Positions 1 to 8,396 of a stretch of DNA of 13,607 nt are shown piece by piece (positions within the stretch are counted from its first letter, which is position 1; each line of letters starts with the position of its first letter). Source of the DNA: Gracilaria vermiculophylla (lineage: Eukaryota; Rhodophyta; Florideophyceae; Gracilariales; Gracilariaceae). The translations under genes and the position numbers were made by a program. The notes under the pieces were generated by a model. That model did no database searches. It was not told the DNA's origin and saw nothing but the letters and a program-made list of their open reading frames with translations. The stretch spans positions 5,700,510 to 5,714,116 of the forward strand of contig JAHNZQ020000308.1 of the NCBI GenBank assembly GCA_019155205.2, read 5' to 3'.

Positions 1-824
1 CGCTGCGGCTCCGCACCTCCAGCACTGCTGGCCGATTCACCCTACACCTCCGTCTGCACGGCAGGAAGGGGTCGTCCGGATTTACACCCGGCTAGTCGCG
101 ACCCTATCGGAGGGCTCTACCACCGTGTTACCCATCAAGAGAGCAAGGCTGGACACCTTGGGTGTCTTGTCCGCTCGCGCGGCTTGGCTCCACAGTAATA
201 ACGTGACTGTGTACCAATAGTGATGTGCAAATGACGCGCGTCGCATCGCCGTTCGGTCTCCTTAGAGGTAGTGTTAATGGTTAGGTTGATTTTTGATTTT
301 ACAGTAAGGTACCGGAGGTGCATTTCGAGTGTATCTCCTGGGGGCCAAGTGGCTCTGCCGTTGGCGGAGGCCCGTGGGCCTCGCACGGTGAACATACTCA
401 TTGTGCGAGCTCTCCCCGTAACAAGATGTAAATTCAAGCAACTCTTGGACACCTCTACCGCCGTTTTGGTTTCTACAGTCGCCCACAATGTCACTTCCAT
501 TACCCTGCGGTTCTACTAGCGCGCGTGCGTTACATTCTGTCACTTCGAATATAGGTGCATTCTGCGCCCCCGCTATCTCGCAACCTCAGTTGATGTGCTA
601 CCGCGTACCTCTCAGGTTTCCTTTTCCCAACTCGTAAGTTGAGCCCACCTTGCGATCCCTAGCCACGCGTCCACACGAACACCTTTTGGATTGTAGCCGC
701 TCTGTTTATACCACATCACCGACGACGCACACGTTCACTGAGCAGCGGCTTTCTCGCCTCGGTCAGCAAACGCAGCGGTAGGAAATCATGGCTTTTCCAT
801 ATCTTCCAATCCACTCACTCTTTT
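1..824. other. Region without a recognisable gene
   Basis: GC-rich sequence in which I identify no gene. Two plus-strand frames are open from the left edge (to stops at 196-198 and 218-220), and another is open from 235 to its stop at 517-519. None starts convincingly or resembles a family I know. The last one contains LLDTSTAVLVS (about 445-477), which faintly recalls a retropepsin DTG loop, but the surrounding residues do not support it. Open frames of this length are not rare at this base composition, so I do not call a gene. Confidence 0.5.
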
Positions 825-1632
825 TCAGTTCTCCCTGACACTATGCAAAAGCTCCGCGATCAGCGCAAGGGCTTGCGTGGGCTCCTCTCCATTTGCCATT
901 GACATAGCTGCAGCATCAGTGGCAGCTTTGACACAAGCAACTTTTGCAACCGCTTCTCGCTGGCGTCGTGCCGCGTCCATGTCCTACTCGGGCTGGAAGC
1001 GGCACTGATGCATATCCAAGTGCGTTTCCGCTGTAGCGCATTTACATCGCTCAGCGTCACGGCATTTGGCGACGACGCGCATGATGTGGTCGACAACAGC
1101 GTGTTCTTTCTCTTTTTCTGCAATATCACGACGTCGTCGACGCTTTGCAGCTGCTGAGACTCCTTGGCCTTCCGACCCGTTTTCTACGTCGAGGCTGCCC
1201 ATGTTCTTATCGTGCGCCCTCTTGTTTTGACGATTTTGGCGCATGAGCGACACATCTCGAGTGGCTGCTCCAGCACGAGAGAGCTCATCTTTGACGGTAT
1301 TCTTCTTTTCCTTTGCTTCCGTTGCTGCCAAGCGTGCGTAATGCATGGCAGTAGGGGCGTTCTCTCGGAGGTTTGGTTACTCGTCCAGCACCTCCGTCGT
1401 GCCTGCCTGCCTGGATAGGGCTGCGTTTTTCTTTCTAAAACGCTATGTCAGCAGCACAAACCGATTTTTGACGTGCATGCTGTTTGTTTCAAACGGCTTG
1501 CTCGGTTGCGCGTTGAAAAGTACAGCCGCTCTTGTATACTTTCTGTTGCCTTCTCCTCACTTGGCGCGATACGCATCAGCACTTGTGACAGCACGCACAC
1601 AAAGCGGGTGTGCACCTGCCTTAATGCATTTT
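825..1632 (-). pseudogene. Decayed Myb/SANT-like (trihelix-type) DNA-binding protein gene
   Basis: One minus frame runs from about 1556 to a TGA at 825-827 and reads like real protein, but it is broken by TAG 1443-1445, TAA 1377-1379 and TAG 984-986. Segments in order are FNAQPSKPF...HVKNRF, RFRKKNAALSRQAGTTEVLDE, a basic patch (AAKRRRRRD), then a charged Ala/Glu/Arg-rich, probably coiled-coil C-terminus (ETHLDMHQCRF...DMDAARRQREAVAK) ending LIAELLHSVREN. The 'NRF...RK...SG/AGT..E..E' arrangement followed by a coiled coil is the layout of Myb/SANT-like (trihelix) DNA-binding proteins, common in TE-associated multicopy genes. A piece that looks like the domain start (LRQVHTRFVCVLSQV) lies in another frame at about 1546-1629, so a frameshift near 1530-1550 is likely. 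No start codon is assignable. Family membership is inferred from pattern; alternatives include another helical DNA-binding protein. Confidence 0.45.
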
Positions 1633-1824
1633 ACCCGGCACTTTTTGGCTGGAATGGGAGATAAACGGACGATTAGGCTTGACGTGTGGGGGCCAGATTC
1701 GGTGGAAGACTCGTTTGCAACCGAACAAAAAGGGTGCACTGTCTGTGAATGTGCATGAGGATGGGATGAAGGAAGGTAGGGAGCCTCGCCGGTTGCCATG
1801 TTTTCGCCGTCTGGAGAACGAAAT

Positions 1825-1855
1825 GGGGGGGCTGGGAGGGGGGGGGAGGAGGGGG
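1825..1855 (+). other. G-rich tract with G-quadruplex potential
   Basis: The plus strand has G runs of 7, 3, 9, 2 and 5 separated by one or two bases. This meets the usual four-run G-quadruplex pattern. It lies in the roughly 500-bp stretch between the Myb-like relic and Tc1 copy 1, which otherwise shows no gene. The long plus-strand open frame there (1679-2239) has the low-complexity Arg/Gly/Trp composition expected of G-rich noncoding DNA. Confidence 0.6.
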
Positions 1856-2304
1856 TGTCACGTAATAGCACACTCGCAGGCGCGGGTATCGAAGAACGGT
1901 TGGCAGGTACTTATTCGCACGCACTGCAAAAGACAGGGCGGCAAGTTAGAGACAAGGCGCTTTACAGAGGCGGAGTGTGACGGCGTGAATGGCAAAAGCA
2001 GGTGGCGCAAGCAGCGTGAGCGGCGTGGGTGGGCAAATACGAGCAGCAGATGGCAGCGAAAATGTGTTGTGTACAGGGCGTGTGTGAACGATTTAGCGGT
2101 AGGAATTGTCGGTGGGCTTGGCGCAAAATCGGGCACATGTCATTCATACAGTCTGTTTCAAAATCATAACACGTCGGTGGTGAAGTACAAAAATTGTGTA
2201 TTTGGTACTGTACGACTACAAGATCAAGATATAAAATAAATTGGAGTCCAAAAACCGTTTCAGAATCAGAACTACTTTATTAAGTTTAAGTGTCTTTTAG
2301 CAAC

Positions 2305-3296
2305 TCAGTAAGTAGTTTTTTCCACATTTTTGCTGAAAAACTAAAATACAGCGTTTGGGCATCAAAAAGATGTAGTCATTAATTGTGAAAATAGAAGTAT
2401 TATCCCAGCAATTCTTAAAACAGTTTTTCATATCAAACACTGCGCTAAACTGCTTTCAATGGCCATAAACCGTTCTAGATAATAAAGTACATCCATTTTT
2501 AATGGGTTTTACGTCTGGAAAGCGTGCTAGCCAATCCACTACCGTAATAATTGCTTCTTGTAGCCAATCTGTCATTACTTTGGATTTGTATACCGGATAA
2601 TTATCTCGCTGGAAAAAAAAACTTCTTCCGAGTACACAATATCTGTAAGCTAACCTACAGTTAGAAACAACTTTTTGATAGCATGCAAAGTCAATACGTG
2701 TGTGAGTAAATGCAATATCAGTTTTCCCATATTCTGATGTGCCAGCATGGACCATAATAGAACGGCCTCAAGAGTTTTTTGTCCGGAATTCAGAGCGTTC
2801 CTTCCTTAGATCATGTCAATAAAATGTATAACAATTTGTAACATCTAAATTGAATGATCATTCGTCATAAAAAATATCTGTATCTTATTGATTTGTCAAG
2901 TACGCCTGCTTTGCATACGAATATATTGTTTTCTGCTTATGATTATCTTCTAAACAAATGTTTTAATCATTTTTTATACTTGAACAATATTTTATTGATT
3001 ATATGTCAAATTGTTGATTTGAAAACGTTGAAGTGTAAAGTTTTTGCAATTGTTTTGCATGAAACTGTTCTTCAACACATTTTCCGTTTTATAACACGTT
3101 TATTTGCAGGACTTGAGACGGGTGAACGCATTGTAGCTGTTTTTTTGTACAGATTGCGGGAGTTATTTAAGATATGGGGAGTTCTGAATGGGTAACCTTT
3201 TAAAAGTGGGGTACTTTTGACATATAATTTTCTATTAGCTTTTATTTGTATGATTTCAAGCTTTTCAGGGCGTGAAAGAGGTGAACGTTGATTCGT
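2305..3296 (-). pseudogene. Tc1-like transposase pseudogene (copy 1)
   Basis: Encoded a DDE transposase for cut-and-paste transposition of its own element. It aligns with copy 2 from the start region (the ATG is now ACG at 3294-3296) to the shared stop TGA at 2305-2307. The longest surviving piece, 2456-2755, contains the second catalytic Asp in FFFQRDNYPVYKSK and the third-residue region FPDVKPIKN, where Lys has replaced the acidic residue seen in copy 2 (NPID). The N-terminal helix-turn-helix half is scattered over frames with several stops. It is much more degraded than copy 2, so this copy is older or has been under less constraint. It cannot make a functional enzyme. Confidence 0.75.
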
Positions 3297-3375
3297 AACG
3301 ATGGATGTTGATGATGTAGTGTTACTTTATGATTATGAAACGGTTTATACTTAAACGGTGTGCAAAAAGCGCAGT

Positions 3376-3380
3376 ACAGT
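3376..3380 (+). repeat. Left target-site duplication of the copia element (ACAGT)
   Basis: ACAGT lies immediately outside the 3' LTR and recurs immediately outside the 5' LTR at 8278-8282. Five bases is the usual Ty1/copia duplication length, and the two copies fix the LTR borders. Confidence 0.85.
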
Positions 3381-3611
3381 TCTCGTATGGGCCTCTGACA
3401 TGTTGTCGAAGTTCATCGTTGCGTAGTGTGGAGAGAATTGTTCACAAGCAATAACAGGGGGCACAGAGGTCTACCCCTCGCTCCTTTTCAGGTTCAGGGG
3501 TAGTTAGCTTGCCTTTAAGTAGGGATACTTAGCGACCTTTGGGCTAATGCTAACGTACTATTTGCGATAAAAGTAATAGTGAATAGTACGTAAAAGTGTA
3601 CGTCATTAACA
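3381..3611 (-). repeat. Copia 3' LTR
   Basis: 231 bp, the same length as 8047-8277 and about 95% identical. In the element's direction it starts TGTTAATGACG and ends CATACGAGA, so the 3' terminus is not the canonical CA. The boundary is supported by the adjacent ACAGT duplication on one side and the purine tract on the other. The Gag start codon present in the 5' LTR reads GTG here (3462-3464). Confidence 0.92.
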
Positions 3612-3620
3612 CACCCCCCC
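3612..3620 (-). other. Polypurine tract (plus-strand DNA primer site)
   Basis: On the minus strand seven G's followed by TG lie directly upstream of the 3' LTR, the expected place for the RNase H-resistant primer of second-strand synthesis in LTR retrotransposons. It is only 16 bases beyond the Pol stop codon. Confidence 0.8.
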
Positions 3621-3636
3621 GTCGCGTAAGTATCTT

Positions 3637-5179
3637 CTACTGCCAAGATTCGTGATCATGACTAACTCCTTTGGATGTTTCAACATTCCAAATTCCACGA
3701 TTGAACATATCGTTCATGTGTTGCGAGTGTTTTATGCTCCGCTTAGAAAGAGCATCGGCGAAGTTGATAGTGCCCGGTATCCATGATATCATATTCAGTT
3801 CACCAGATTCAAAAGCATCTCGAATCATTGTTACTGTCTTTCTGACGCGAAACTCTCGGCACTCGTGCAGTGTCGTTATTGTGTCAAAAAGTGCTTTTGA
3901 ATTGACAAAGATATGTTGTGCAGTATCTATGCTTCGGAATATGTCTCGCAAAATGAGCTTCATATCATATCCTCTGTCCTCGGCTTCTGAGCAAGCGAGG
4001 ATCTCTGCCCCGAATGAAAAGTATGTGACTCGCTTTTGCTTCGTGCTGGACCAAAATATGGGATGAAATATAGAATTGTCTTCGAAAGCTGTATCGAATT
4101 TTAGGCCACGAATGATTCCAGTTTGTCCATATGCGTGGTTGTTGTTTGCGTGGGAGGCATCAGACAGGCTAATGAGGATGACAGAAGTGACATCCAATGG
4201 TTTTGTATACTTGATAGTGGGGAAAAGGTTGTATATCTCTTGAAGCATAGCATATGCCTCGATCAGATGTTTGACCTTCAGCTAACCGAGTTCTTGTTGC
4301 ATTCGAGATGTAACGTGAGCAGCTTGCGATAGAACTGCCGATCCGAGGTACATAAGTGTTCCGGCCAGGGAGCGGTACAAGTGCGTTTCTTCTTGTGTAG
4401 CGTTATCTTCGCGTTCTCGCCTTCGTGATCGTGATAGCTCGATAGGGCACAGGCGTTTCATGTATGGCAACATGGACAGGGTAACATTTCCTTCGTTGTC
4501 TTCGATTATATCGCAGCCGGCAAATGCGAGCTTCTTTCCTGTTCGTATTTTGCCGACTTAAAATTCTTCTTGGAGTTGTGACATGAATTCGGAGATACAT
4601 GCTTTTGTACCGGTTACGAGGAGGTCGTCGACGATTTTCGTAATCCCCAAGGATATGTTTTCAGTATTTTTACGTTTCAAGAAGAGCCGGTTTACCCCAT
4701 GGACTCTGATTAGTCCCTCTTCATTCAACATCCAGGTCTCTATACGTTTCGCCCATTGTCTTCCAGCCTTTACGATGCCATAGGGAAGTTTTATCAGTTT
4801 CCAGAGGACCCCTTTCTTCGTCTTGAATTTGAGGGCTGGTCTGACGTATACTTCTCTCTGTATGGGACCGCTCTGGGGGAATGCTCCCTTGATTTCAGCT
4901 ACGCCGAAGGAAAATCCGAGACATAGGCCGATACTGATCAATAGTCGGACTATAAGCATATCCGCATTTGAGCAGTCCTTGCGGATTTCGTCTTTCTGAT
5001 CGTCTCTGTTTCTGCGGGTAACGAGACGCGCCTTCATCTTTCTATGTCCATCTTCGTCTTCTTTGACCTTAAACACTGTGTGGGAAGAGATGACGTTTGC
5101 GCTGCGCGGAACTTCCTTCTCCAGTACTTCTTCATAAGCTCCGACCCAATTGTCGTCATGTTTCTTTCGGATGGCTTTT
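3637..5179 (-). pseudogene. pol: Copia Pol, C-terminal half: reverse transcriptase and RNase H (broken)
   Basis: This half copied element RNA into DNA and removed RNA from the hybrid. A single minus frame runs from the frameshift near 5174-5179 to TAG 3637-3639, interrupted by TAA 4558-4560 and TAG 4282-4284. RT landmarks in order are DDNWVGAYEEV, KARLV, VAEIKGAF (first catalytic motif, with Glu where Asp is expected), KLPYGIVKAGRQW and KIVDDLLVTG (the YVDD box, with Ile for Tyr). RNase H follows: LSDASHA (Asp), GAEILA (Glu), VNSKALFDT (Asn where catalytic Asp is expected) and NFADALSKR. The connecting segment SLAGTLMYLGSAVLSQAAH is also typical of copia. The stops and the altered catalytic positions mean neither enzyme is functional. 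Confidence 0.93.
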
Positions 5180-6985
5180 TTGGAGTACCCAAGGTGGTGC
5201 GAACTCTTTTTCGCGCGCTGAGACTTGTCGTGATCCAATCGTCCTCTGGATGTCCTTGAGAACTTCTTGTTCATCGGTTTCCATGTCGTAGGCGCCCTCC
5301 ATTGTGTGTTGTTGCAGAAGCGTATTGGTGTAGTCACCCATGTCTTTGTAGACGCGCTCTCTATCCAGGGTATTGGATGCCATCAATGAGGCCGAGGGTT
5401 CGACCGGGTCTTCGTTCTCGCTTTCCGAGCTAAGTGTGAGATCGATATATTTTTCCATCAGTACTTCGCTTAACTCTCGCACAAGTTCGGAATTCGGTCT
5501 AAGTATGATGTTTTCGTAGGCTATTTTCGATATAGGCCCTCGTGCAGTGCGACGAACTTCCACATAATGTTGGTGTACATTGACGACGCTTCCCGAACGC
5601 CGCTCGTCGGGAACGCTGTTGGCTGTGGTTCGGAAGTAGAAAAGGATTTCGTCCCCTGGCTTTATACACTCGTTGGAACTTTTTGAGTGGTCGCGAGATC
5701 TCATGGCCTTGCGTATGGCTCGCGTTGCTGCCTGCTTCGTGTATGCGTCCATGAGTTCTTTGGATACCATTTTTCGAGGTGCGCTAAGGATGAATGGAGC
5801 GTAATCCTTGGCTAACTCGAATGAACTCATGACCTTTGACCCGTTGAAGCAATTGAACAGGAAGGTGGCTCGGGATAGTATCGTTTTATCGCTTCCAACG
5901 GTATTTTCCATTTGAAGCTTCTCTAAGATACTTTTGATCGCACCGTTCTTTCTTTCTACGATAGCCGTCTTATTGTGTCTTCTTACTGGTCGCGTTTTGA
6001 ATTCTATTCAGCGTCCCGACAGAAAGCTTCTCAACTGCTTGCAGTTGTATTCATCATCTGCAGAAAGTGCGCGTGGGCTACCGTGTCTGTTCAGCCATTC
6101 TGTTTCGATAATTCCAATTGTGGATCTGGTTTCTCGATTGGATGCGATAGCTGTCTCTGCGTATCTCGTACCGCAATCAACGATGTTCAAGACTAGGTAC
6201 TTGGATTCTCTAATCGTGCAGAACATGAAGTCAATTAGGATTACAATATTGAAGGCTTGGTTCACGTGGCTGATAGAAATCTTTTTCGCGGGTAATGGGA
6301 ATCCCGACTTGGCGCATGTATAGCAGTTCTTTGAGATTCGGCGTATCTCCTACTTCAACTGTTCCGTACATTTTCCGGCACGTTCGCAGAGTTTGATTAT
6401 TTCGTCTGGATGTGCGTGTGTAAGTCGATGCAATCGCTTTGCTAGTGTGCTTGGCCTGATATCCTGTTTAGAAGTTGATAGAAGGTTTCTTTTTGTTTTT
6501 GTTACAAGTATGTGTGCTCTTGCGCTGTACATATTCTTGGAACTGATGTACAATTCCAAAGTTCGAGGTCGTTTATCACTGGGTCTCTTGATTGTGATCG
6601 TTGCAGGATCCGTTGAGAAGTCTGTCACGCTGTATCTTTTTATATCTAGTCCAATGGTGAGTGGAGAGTCATCGTTAAAGAGGTCAAATGTGAGTTCCAC
6701 GGGTAGATTTTCTATGTCTTGTATAGACAAGGTCCATGAACATACGATCTTCTTTGCATCGACACAGTTGTGTCCCCAACCACGTCTATAGAAAGCCCTC
6801 GCTCTGTGTGGTTCGAAGGTAATGTTCAATGCTTCACACAGGCGCATTGCCGCTGATATTCCCCCGAATGATAGAGAACTACCCTCATCTAGGATGGGAT
6901 TCGGATCGGTATCTAGTATACCGGAATCCCTTACTGAAAATGCAGCTTCTTGTTCTTTTTTGGTGCTTTGTCGTTCCGCGAACGC
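5156..6985 (-). pseudogene. pol: Copia Pol, N-terminal half: protease and integrase (broken)
   Basis: This half matured the polyprotein and inserted the cDNA. The frame is open from just after a TAA at 6986-6988 and overlaps the end of Gag by about 55 bases in the -1 frame. The protease active site is RDSGILD (DSG at 6928-6920), with the later flap-side signature PLTIGLDIKR. Integrase follows: a zinc site HRLTH...CYTC, catalytic Asp in VILIDFMF, Asp in ALSADDEYN and Glu in NKTAIVERKNG, then a C-terminal domain (KPGDEILFYFR). Breaks are TAG 6350-6352, TGA 6008-6010, and one extra A in an A-run at 5174-5179. That insertion shifts the frame out of LQK into a short tail ending at 5156, while the true continuation (AIRKKHDDNWVG) is in the neighbouring frame. 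Confidence 0.92.
6896..6961 (-). promoter_or_regulatory. Candidate -1 ribosomal frameshift signal between gag and pol
   Basis: Pol lies in the -1 frame relative to Gag. In the Gag frame the codons CCA AAA AAG create the slippery heptamer A AAA AAG (6961-6955), inside the 55-base gag/pol overlap. Slipping back one base leads directly into the protease frame (EQEAAFSVRDSG). Beginning 24 bases further on, just past the Gag TAA at 6933-6931, GGGATTC/GAATCCC (7 bp) encloses CGGTAT/ATACCG (6 bp) around a 5-base loop, with a 4-base bulge on one side (6930-6896). The spacer is longer than the usual 5-9 bases, so whether the hairpin stimulates slippage is inference. Confidence 0.55.
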
Positions 6986-8130
6986 TTAGTATGCCAATAG
7001 CTGTTCTTAGACGGCTCATTTTCATTCTTCTTCTTCGGGCTTTCGTCCAGTTTCTCGGATTCTTTCTCGTGACCTGTTACAGTGAGAGTATTTTTTTCTG
7101 AGTTGGACTCAGAATCCCGCCTGCGCTTTCTGTTATTTCGGTTTCTTCTATTGGAATTCAGGTACGACTTGCTCCTTGGTCCAGGAATATCCTTCTGCTG
7201 AATATCCTCGAGATCCTTATCTTTTAGACCTGCTTCTTCTAGGGCCACGATGGCGTCCTGAAATCAAATTCATACGCAACCGTCATCCTCTTCGTGTACT
7301 CTGTCATGCTCTTTAAGGGCAGCTTCGACTGATCTAATGCATTCAATGGAATTTGTTTTGTCTTCGTCGATTAACGCACTCTTCTGTGCTTTCTTCATGA
7401 TTTCTTTGATCACCCTCATGTGCTCCTTTGACATCGAAATAGTCGCGCTATCTCGTTTAGACTTGTTTTTTGTATATCCAACAAGATTGGACATGATATT
7501 CGTGAAGGTTTGAGAAGACAGGTTGGCGTTCAACAGGAGTAGTATCGCAAAGTTCTGGCTGTCACTCGAATCTTGTTCAGATTTGGTGAGGTTGAGATAT
7601 GACATGGTTGGACCGGCGAATCGTTCAATGTATGATGCGATAGATTCTTCTGGTTTGCGCTTGCATCAAGTTACTTCCTTGTACAGGCGAACGATTCTGC
7701 GCAGTCGATCTACAGTGGAGTCCTTCGCTATGAGATTGATTATCTTCTTGACGACATCCATTTGATGTATATCGTCGTCGTCCGCAAACGGAGTTAGAAG
7801 TAACTCGCCCGTGCGTACAGCTTTCTTAACAATTTCTATCTTTGAAAACTCAAGCGAGCGATACAGACGAATACCGAGAGTGGCTACGGCTCCCTTTGCT
7901 CTCGAATTTCCTCCATTTGAGCATGCTAGGAGTGTTTCAGCCCATTCGTAGGCTGCTTCCCGCCAAAGTAGTTTGTCGGTGTCTCGTTTCAGCTGGGGAG
8001 GAATAAGAATATTTCTTGGAGAGAGATTCTCTCCTGGGCCCATAACTTTCGTATGGACTTCTGACATGTTGTCGAAGTTTATCGTTGCGTAGTGTGGAGA
8101 GAATGGTTCACCAGCAATAACAGGGGGCAT
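6931..8130 (-). pseudogene. gag: Copia Gag (capsid/nucleocapsid) pseudogene
   Basis: Encoded the structural protein of the retrotransposon particle. The frame begins at ATG 8130-8128, inside the 5' LTR, so the first 28 codons are LTR sequence and the next four are the primer binding site (VMGP). It continues in one frame to TAA 6931-6933, interrupted by TGA at 7666-7668, 7270-7272 and 7264-7266. The segment KPEESIASYIERFAGPTMSY followed by FAILLLLNANLSS is the helical capsid signature of copia Gag. The C-terminus is very basic (NRRNRNNRKRRRD and several Lys-rich stretches), and I see no CCHC zinc knuckle. ATG at 8064-8067 region (MSEVHTK) or at the primer site (MGPGEN) are alternative starts. 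About 400 residues before decay. Confidence 0.88.
8034..8046 (-). other. Primer binding site for half-tRNA initiator methionine
   Basis: The plus strand reads CTGGGCCCATAAC, identical to the anticodon arm of eukaryotic initiator tRNA-Met, up to the base where the tRNA is cut to make the Drosophila copia primer. On the element's sense strand this is the complementary GTTATGGGCCCAG, starting immediately after the LTR with no spacer. It identifies internal half-tRNA priming and confirms the LTR edge. Confidence 0.88.
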
Positions 8131-8277
8131 AGAGGTCTACCCCTCGCTCCTTCTCGGGTCCAGGGGTAGTTAGCTTGCCTTTAAGTAGGGATACTTAGCG
8201 ACCTTTGCGCTAATGCTAACGTAATATTTGCGATAAAAGTAATAGTGAATAGTACGTAAAAGTGTACGTCATTAACA
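8047..8277 (-). repeat. Copia 5' LTR
   Basis: 231 bp, beginning TGTTAATGACG in the element's direction and ending CATACGAAA directly before the primer site. It should contain promoter and transcription start; I see no clear TATA box. It contains the Gag ATG (8130-8128), as yeast Ty1 does. Compared with the 3' LTR there are 12 substitutions and no indels. Confidence 0.92.
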
Positions 8278-8282
8278 ACAGT
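8278..8282 (+). repeat. Right target-site duplication of the copia element (ACAGT)
   Basis: Direct copy of 3376-3380. Together with TA at 3375-3376 it reconstructs the pre-insertion sequence ...GCGCAGTACAGTACCC, the join between Tc1 copy 1 and the pogo-like element. Confidence 0.85.
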
Positions 8283-8396
8283 ACCCTTCTCACAGGCTTT
8301 ATTTGGGCAATGGTTTAATTTGGGCTTACCTATAACAAAATAGCGTCTGCACTCTTTCGCCTCCTGAAATCTACTCAATCTTCCTCATTCGCTGAC

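Larger units (their letters stand above)
2149..3380 (-). mobile_element. Tc1-like DNA transposon, copy 1 (old, inactive)
   Basis: Homologous over its length to copy 2 (9962-11209), from the TA-CAGTC left end to a right end around GCAAAAAGCGCAGTACAGT. TA at 2147-2148 is the likely left target duplication. The motif GTTTCA(A/G)AATCA(T/G)AAC occurs twice in the same direction near the left end (2156-2172 and 2257-2272) and once inverted near the right end (3327-3341), a partial IR/DR-like layout. The last bases seen in copy 2 (GTGGTACTG) are absent here. The right end abuts the copia LTR and, before that insertion, the left end of the pogo-like element. The exact right boundary is uncertain. Confidence 0.75.
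3381..8277 (-). mobile_element. Ty1/copia LTR retrotransposon, full length, inactive
   Basis: A 4,897-bp element on the minus strand bounded by 231-bp LTRs and a 5-bp duplication. In its sense direction the order is 5' LTR (8277-8047), half-tRNA primer site (8046-8034), Gag, Pol (protease, integrase, reverse transcriptase, RNase H), polypurine tract (3620-3612) and 3' LTR (3611-3381). Integrase before RT identifies Ty1/copia (Pseudoviridae type). Its coding frames carry at least three stops in Gag, four in Pol and one frameshift, so it is dead. The LTRs differ at 12 of 231 positions (8 transitions, 4 transversions), indicating an insertion of moderate age. It landed at the junction of Tc1 copy 1 and the pogo-like element. 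Confidence 0.93.

Noticed and set aside
271..519. A possible retropepsin-like piece (LLDTSTAVLVS)
   Set aside because: The match is limited to a few residues, lacks the glycine of DTG, and no other retroelement domain is in that frame or nearby.
1679..2239. A 186-codon plus-strand ORF
   Set aside because: It is open because the region is G-rich and stop-poor. It has no family resemblance and its end runs into the Tc1 left end.
7255..7272. An 18-base GTATGA...TTTCAG segment in gag that carries two in-frame TGA codons and looks like a tiny intron
   Set aside because: Its length is a multiple of three and the edges resemble splice sites, but introns this short are known only in a few lineages and retrotransposons lose introns on each cycle. 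Mutational decay is simpler.
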